From positions 1-36,982 of the forward strand of contig CAMPBM010000005.1 in assembly GCA_946637865.1 (NCBI GenBank): a stretch of DNA of 36,982 nt. The letters are read 5' to 3'. How positions within the stretch are numbered: the first letter of the stretch is position 1; each line of letters begins with the position of its first letter. Made by a program: the position numbers and the translations under genes. Origin of the DNA: an uncultured Lachnospiraceae bacterium. Its GTDB lineage: Bacteria; Bacillota; Clostridia; TANB77; CAG-508. This document shows, in pieces, positions 33,144 to 36,982 of this stretch. The notes beneath the pieces are model-generated. The model did no database searches. It was not told where the DNA came from and saw only the letters and a program-made list of their open reading frames with translations.

Positions 33144-33843
33144 ATGTTAACTCTCTGTATATCAAGTTTTATAGCATTTTTAAAAAGCGCAGTTTTCGTA
33201 GTTGGATATATTTCTAATGATAGTTTATTTCCTGAGCCACTTTCTTCAGAAGAAGAGAAAATATATATAGAACGCTATGCTCAGGGAGATGAAGTAGCTA
33301 GGAATGTACTAATAGAGCGCAACTTAAGGTTAGTTGCACATGTATGTAAAAAATATAGCACAGCAAATGTGGACCATGAGGATTTAATATCAATTGGTAC
33401 CATTGGTTTAATAAAAGGAATAAAGAGTTTTGATTCTAGCAAAGGTGTTCGCTTGGCAACGTATGTCTCTCGATGCATAGAAAATGAGGTTCTAATGCAT
33501 TTAAGGGTAGTAAAAAAATTGGGTGCAGAAGTTTACTTAGAAGATACTATTGGTTCAGATAAAGATGATAATACAATTTCACTGCAAGAAGTAATTGAAA
33601 CTGATGAAAGAAGTATCGAGGATGAAGTAGACTTAAAATTCAAAATAAAAAAATTATATGAAAAAATGAAAGAGGTGTTAATAGACCGTGAAAAATTAAT
33701 TATAGAAATGCGATTTCGGTTTGGACGGTCAAAAACCTAGAACTCAAAATCAGATTGCAAAAATTCTTGGAATATCTCGTTCATATGTGTCTCGTATTGA
33801 AACTAAAGCTATACATAAGCTTTCGGAAGAAATTGAAGAATAA
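33144..33843 (+). CDS. sigK: RNA polymerase sporulation sigma factor SigK, split by +1 shift at CGG
   Basis: The late mother-cell sigma factor for spore coat and cortex genes. The hydrophobic pro-sequence (about 1-22) is followed by [32 protein letters not shown] and the core-binding block [18 protein letters not shown]. The frame breaks at CGG (33717-33719; TTT CGG TTT). Straight reading stops after 198 residues and loses region 4. TTT-C-GGT restores [20 protein letters not shown] and the helix-turn-helix [11 protein letters not shown], ending at TAA 33841-33843. The total is 232 residues, near the Bacillus length. RFGLD is exactly the family motif. AAATGGAGGTAAATAT precedes the ATG. So -35 recognition depends on the shift. 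Confidence 0.95.
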
Positions 33844-34013
33844 CTTTAACATATATAGATTTGGCACCCATTCTTGTAACACAAAATATAAAGGAAATAC
33901 CCAATAATATTGTTAATTCTAAAGATTACATAGAATATTCTATATAATCTATATTATAATATAGTCACTTAAAGCATATTAGATATACATTATTTTGTGT
34001 CAAATCTATTAAA

Positions 34014-35975
34014 TTATAAGAACTTTCTTATTACAAATAGCATACTACATACGCTTAAGATTGCCATTTCGTTAAAGCCTTTGTATTTAAGATTTACAAT
34101 ATTCCCCGTTTTAGGTAACCTTTTATTCTCAACAACCTTTTCTATTTTTTCCTCCTCATTATTATTAGGTTCTTCTTTTTTTATTTTCTCATTTTCTATA
34201 TTTAATTCTTGCACTTTTCCTTCAACAACTTGTACAGGTATTTCTCTTTCTAAAACCACATACTCATCATTTGATTTCAATTCAACTAACGTATATCTTC
34301 CTATGGGTAAATCCTCAAAAATAAGCTCACCATTATTATTTGTCTCACCTTCTTTTACTACACTGTTACTGTCATCCTTCAACTGAAACCTTACATTTGA
34401 TAATTTAATTTCATTATTTTCCTTATCCATTTTAATAATTTTTACACTTCCCTTTTTTAATTCATTTTCTATTTTTAATATTCGTGTATTTCCATCTGTA
34501 ACTTTAACTTCAATTTCATTACTGTCTAGCACATATTCATTATTTGTTTCGACTTCAACTATTTTATAATTTCCAACTACTATATTTTCAAATAGCAACT
34601 CTCCTTTTTTGTCAGTAATACCCTCTTTAATTATCTTATTATTTTCATCTTTTAATTGAAATTTTACATTTGAAAGTTTTATTTTGTTATTATCTTTATC
34701 TATTTTAATAACTTTTATATTTCCTTTTTGTAGCTCATTCTCAATTTCAATTTCTTTTAGCTCGTTATATTTTAATTCTACAATAATTGGTTTTGATTCA
34801 AGCTTATATTTTCCAACTGTTTCAACCTCTTTAATAATTACTTTTCCCGGTCTTAAGTTTGCTATTTGTATTATTCCATCTTCATTTGTTGCAACTGTAT
34901 TTATAATTTCATTGTTAACTATAATTTGAAATTTTACTCCTTTTATTGGTTTTTTCGTATTTGCATCAATTTTCCTTATTGTTAATTTTGATTTATCTGT
35001 TTGAATGTACACTTCTTTATTAGCATATACTTCGGAATAAGAATTATTGCATAATGCATAATCCTGACATCCCTCTATTGATGATGCTCCATAATATATT
35101 GGATAATTTTTTTGAGTTACCTTTATTGAAATCTCTCCTTTTATATTGTCTAATATACTGTCTCTAGGAATCATTATCTTAAACAACTCTCCGCCTTCAA
35201 AGATTTGCTTTTGGTTTCCTGCTAAATCTGCCACAAATGAGCCTTCGGGTAAATTTCTTAATTCATTTATTTCGTATTTAGAAATATCTGACTGTGATTG
35301 AACTTTAAACGTTTGTGAAAGAAGTTCCTTACTTTCTTCTTGCAACTCAGAAGTCTCCTCTATTGATGCACTTAAAAGCTGTTCTCTGGTTTCGGTTCCA
35401 TTCAAGCCTATATCTATCAAATTGTACATAGCATTTAAGGTCTTACTTCCTCGCCTTTGTATGTCTTCTATACTTTCTCCATTAATAGCAAATTGTCCTG
35501 GCGTGTATAATTCTTTTGCTTGCTCTAAACTATATCCTCTCAATATTGCATTTATAGCTTGCATTGTTGCAAAATAAGCATCATCCTCAGTTTCTAAACC
35601 CAAATCTTCCACTGACTTATTAGGATAACCATTTTTTAATACTCTCCATATAGTATTATTATTTAAGTTTTCCTTTACTCTTACTTGATATGTTTCTTTT
35701 TCACCTGGTACATATCCAACACCTGGTAAACCTGGTGATAAACAGTAGGCTAAATATCTTTGACCATCTGTGTCTGTATAAAAGGTTTGATTGTATGTAA
35801 GGTAAATCCATCCACTACCATTCCATTTTTGAACACAATAATATCCTAGCTCTCCTCTCTCCAAATCTTTAGTTTCTCCTATACTCACTGCTTTTACAGA
35901 GCTTATGACAGCAAGACATTGTGTTATTACCATTGCCACTATCCATAAAAATTTTACTATCTTTGATTTTGTCAT
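34014..35975 (-). CDS. Cell-wall-anchored thioester/Cna-B adhesin
   Basis: A 653-residue surface protein. The signal peptide covers about 1-30. An N-terminal thioester domain is likely: Cys78 in LAYCLSPGLPG and Gln139 in TMQAINAIL are placed as the Cys-Gln pair that can bond covalently to host or surface ligands. Three Cna-B/SpaA-type repeats follow (about 330-420, 420-510, 510-600), each with a (K/R)xxK-type start and a closing acidic strand (for example IKVIKIDKDNNKIKLSNVKF), so isopeptide bonds are probable. The end has LPKTG, a helix and basic residues, a sortase signal. It lies 16 bases after the sortase gene in the same operon. No in-frame CGG. Confidence 0.9.
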   Translation of the reverse strand: MTKSKIVKFLWIVAMVITQCLAVISSVKAVSIGETKDLERGELGYYCVQKWNGSGWIYLTYNQTFYTDTDGQRYLAYCLSPGLPGVGYVPGEKETYQVRVKENLNNNTIWRVLKNGYPNKSVEDLGLETEDDAYFATMQAINAILRGYSLEQAKELYTPGQFAINGESIEDIQRRGSKTLNAMYNLIDIGLNGTETREQLLSASIEETSELQEESKELLSQTFKVQSQSDISKYEINELRNLPEGSFVADLAGNQKQIFEGGELFKIMIPRDSILDNIKGEISIKVTQKNYPIYYGASSIEGCQDYALCNNSYSEVYANKEVYIQTDKSKLTIRKIDANTKKPIKGVKFQIIVNNEIINTVATNEDGIIQIANLRPGKVIIKEVETVGKYKLESKPIIVELKYNELKEIEIENELQKGNIKVIKIDKDNNKIKLSNVKFQLKDENNKIIKEGITDKKGELLFENIVVGNYKIVEVETNNEYVLDSNEIEVKVTDGNTRILKIENELKKGSVKIIKMDKENNEIKLSNVRFQLKDDSNSVVKEGETNNNGELIFEDLPIGRYTLVELKSNDEYVVLEREIPVQVVEGKVQELNIENEKIKKEEPNNNEEEKIEKVVENKRLPKTGNIVNLKYKGFNEMAILSVCSMLFVIRKFL

Positions 35976-35991
35976 ACACTTTACATCCTTT

Positions 35992-36681
35992 CTAATTATA
36001 TATCTCTACTCCTCTGACACACAACCTATAATTAGGTTGTCCTGTTATACATGTTATTAGAGTTATTGTATTTTGAATATCTTCTGGTGTATTGTCCTTT
36101 TTTACAACCATAGACCAGTCGGTATCTTCTATTTTGTTTATACTTTGAACTTTATAAACTTTCGTTCCTAATTTTGTTATGTACTCTATTTCATCATTAA
36201 CACCTAGCTTATTTATTTTTTCAAAATAATGTACACTTGTTCCACTATTATGTGACGCTAAGGATACATTGCCATTCCAATAATCACTTTCTACAAAATG
36301 TCCTATCGATGTTTTCATTACATCTTGAGAAGTTCCTTCCTTAATCGGCGCTTCTATTTGTAGTTTTTTTATTACTAGAACACCTATGATATTGTTTTCA
36401 CATAGTATTTCTTGCTTATAGTTAGATACCTCAGACTCTACACCATTCTTCAAGCTACCATTATTTAAATTTTTAGCTACCTTAACGTACCAACTTTGTG
36501 GCAATTCTGGATATTGCCTATCATTATTCACCGTGTTAATTGAATCATATGCTATTTTTAATTCCTTCTCTGATTCTTTTTTATTATCGTTGTAGCTTAT
36601 ATTATATAAGCAAAACTCTACTATAGATATACTTAGTAATATCATAGCACACGCTAAAAATGTAACATAATGTTTTTTCAA
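35992..36681 (-). CDS. Sortase
   Basis: A 229-residue cysteine transpeptidase that should anchor the neighbouring LPKTG protein to the wall or to a pilus. One N-terminal helix (about 5-27) anchors it. The catalytic triad is His144 (LASHNSGTS), Cys211 (TLITCITG) and Arg219 (NYRLCVRG). The size and lack of a C-terminal helix fit class D or a related class rather than a class C pilus sortase, though class is uncertain. It is the first gene of a two-gene unit with the adhesin. The promoter is about 147 bases upstream. Confidence 0.92.
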   Translation of the reverse strand: MKKHYVTFLACAMILLSISIVEFCLYNISYNDNKKESEKELKIAYDSINTVNNDRQYPELPQSWYVKVAKNLNNGSLKNGVESEVSNYKQEILCENNIIGVLVIKKLQIEAPIKEGTSQDVMKTSIGHFVESDYWNGNVSLASHNSGTSVHYFEKINKLGVNDEIEYITKLGTKVYKVQSINKIEDTDWSMVVKKDNTPEDIQNTITLITCITGQPNYRLCVRGVEIYN

Positions 36682-36827
36682 ATGTCACCTCCCATGTCTC
36701 ATTTATCTTTTATTTGGATTAAAATTTAGATTTTTAATTATTTAGATTTAAATTCTCTAAGAGCAATTTTCATTTTTCCGTTTATTTGAAAATTTTGAAA
36801 TAATTAATATAGATATCTATTATAAAT

Positions 36828-36856
36828 ATAATATCAGGAATATGGTTAATAGTCAA
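36828..36856 (-). promoter_or_regulatory. Predicted promoter of the sortase-adhesin unit
   Basis: TTGACT (36856-36851) and TATTAT (36833-36828) on the minus strand with a 17-base spacer; the long leader to 36681 is AT-rich. Confidence 0.55.
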
Positions 36857-36893
36857 TAAAAATCGTTCGACATAATTCGACTATAGTTACTGT

Positions 36894-36982
36894 TGTTACA
36901 GTTCATGTGGCTATTAAAGTAGAGTAATCAAAAATTAAAATTATGTAATCGCTTACAATATATTAACATTCCGCAGACTTGC
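36894..36982 (+). repeat. Dispersed repeat running off the window end
   Basis: TGTTACAGTTCATGTGG is followed by AATCAAAAATTAAAATTATG and then the arm TAATCGCTTACAATATATTA ending CATTCCGCAGACTTGC. The last piece matches in reverse 20800-20820 (GCAAGTTTGCGGAATG), so the window stops inside a MITE-like copy. Confidence 0.8.

Overview
The window is AT-rich DNA from a spore-forming Clostridia-type Firmicute. Evidence is a complete spoIIIAA-AH cluster, a sigK sporulation sigma gene, strong AGGAGG-type ribosome binding sites, a T-box leader on thrS, and a sortase with an LPxTG-type surface protein. Most genes are on the minus strand. The plus strand carries only a MYG1-family gene, a YebC-family gene, one small unknown gene, rnhA and sigK. 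No tRNA, rRNA, CRISPR or phage module was seen.

Layout. 1-4.4 kb: secreted cyclophilin, RusA-type resolvase, an unknown membrane protein, a GT39-like membrane glycosyltransferase. 4.4-9 kb: phosphofructokinase, a membrane-anchored glucosaminidase-like wall enzyme, and a MATE transporter fused to a cytidylate-kinase-like domain. 9-15.7 kb: the spoIIIA cluster, interrupted by a DUF5662 gene and by repeats. 15.7-20.6 kb: repeat-rich DNA with MYG1, YebC, SprT-like and AlkD-like genes and one small orphan gene. 20.6-30 kb: tcdA, mutL, a small orphan gene, thrS, a flippase-like membrane protein, tmcAL, rnhA. 30-37 kb: a fused ABC transporter, sigK, a thioester/Cna-B surface adhesin and its sortase.

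Main discovery. Eight genes here are each split into two reading frames: the unknown membrane protein, GT39, spoIIIAG, spoIIIAD, MYG1, tmcAL, rnhA and sigK. In every case the break lies exactly at an in-frame CGG codon. Skipping one base there (reading NNN-C-GGN) restores the rest of the protein, with Gly at the junction. In sigK, rnhA and spoIIIAD that Gly is the residue expected for the family. My hand scan found only two other in-frame CGG codons: the last codon of the DUF5662 gene, and codon 21 of a compositionally unusual 98-residue orphan gene, the one real counterexample. CGG spanning codon boundaries (such as AAC GGA) is common and harmless. The simplest reading is that in this organism in-frame CGG is not an ordinary Arg codon but a +1 frameshift signal, or a quadruplet CGGN read as Gly. 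Genes for spore formation, tRNA modification and RNase H would then depend on it.

The window also carries a family of short non-coding repeats. Two copies are MITE-like, one with perfect 44-bp terminal inverted repeats and a 6-bp target duplication. Both ends of the window lie inside copies of this family. Promoters, terminators and start sites were chosen by eye from consensus boxes and ribosome binding sites.
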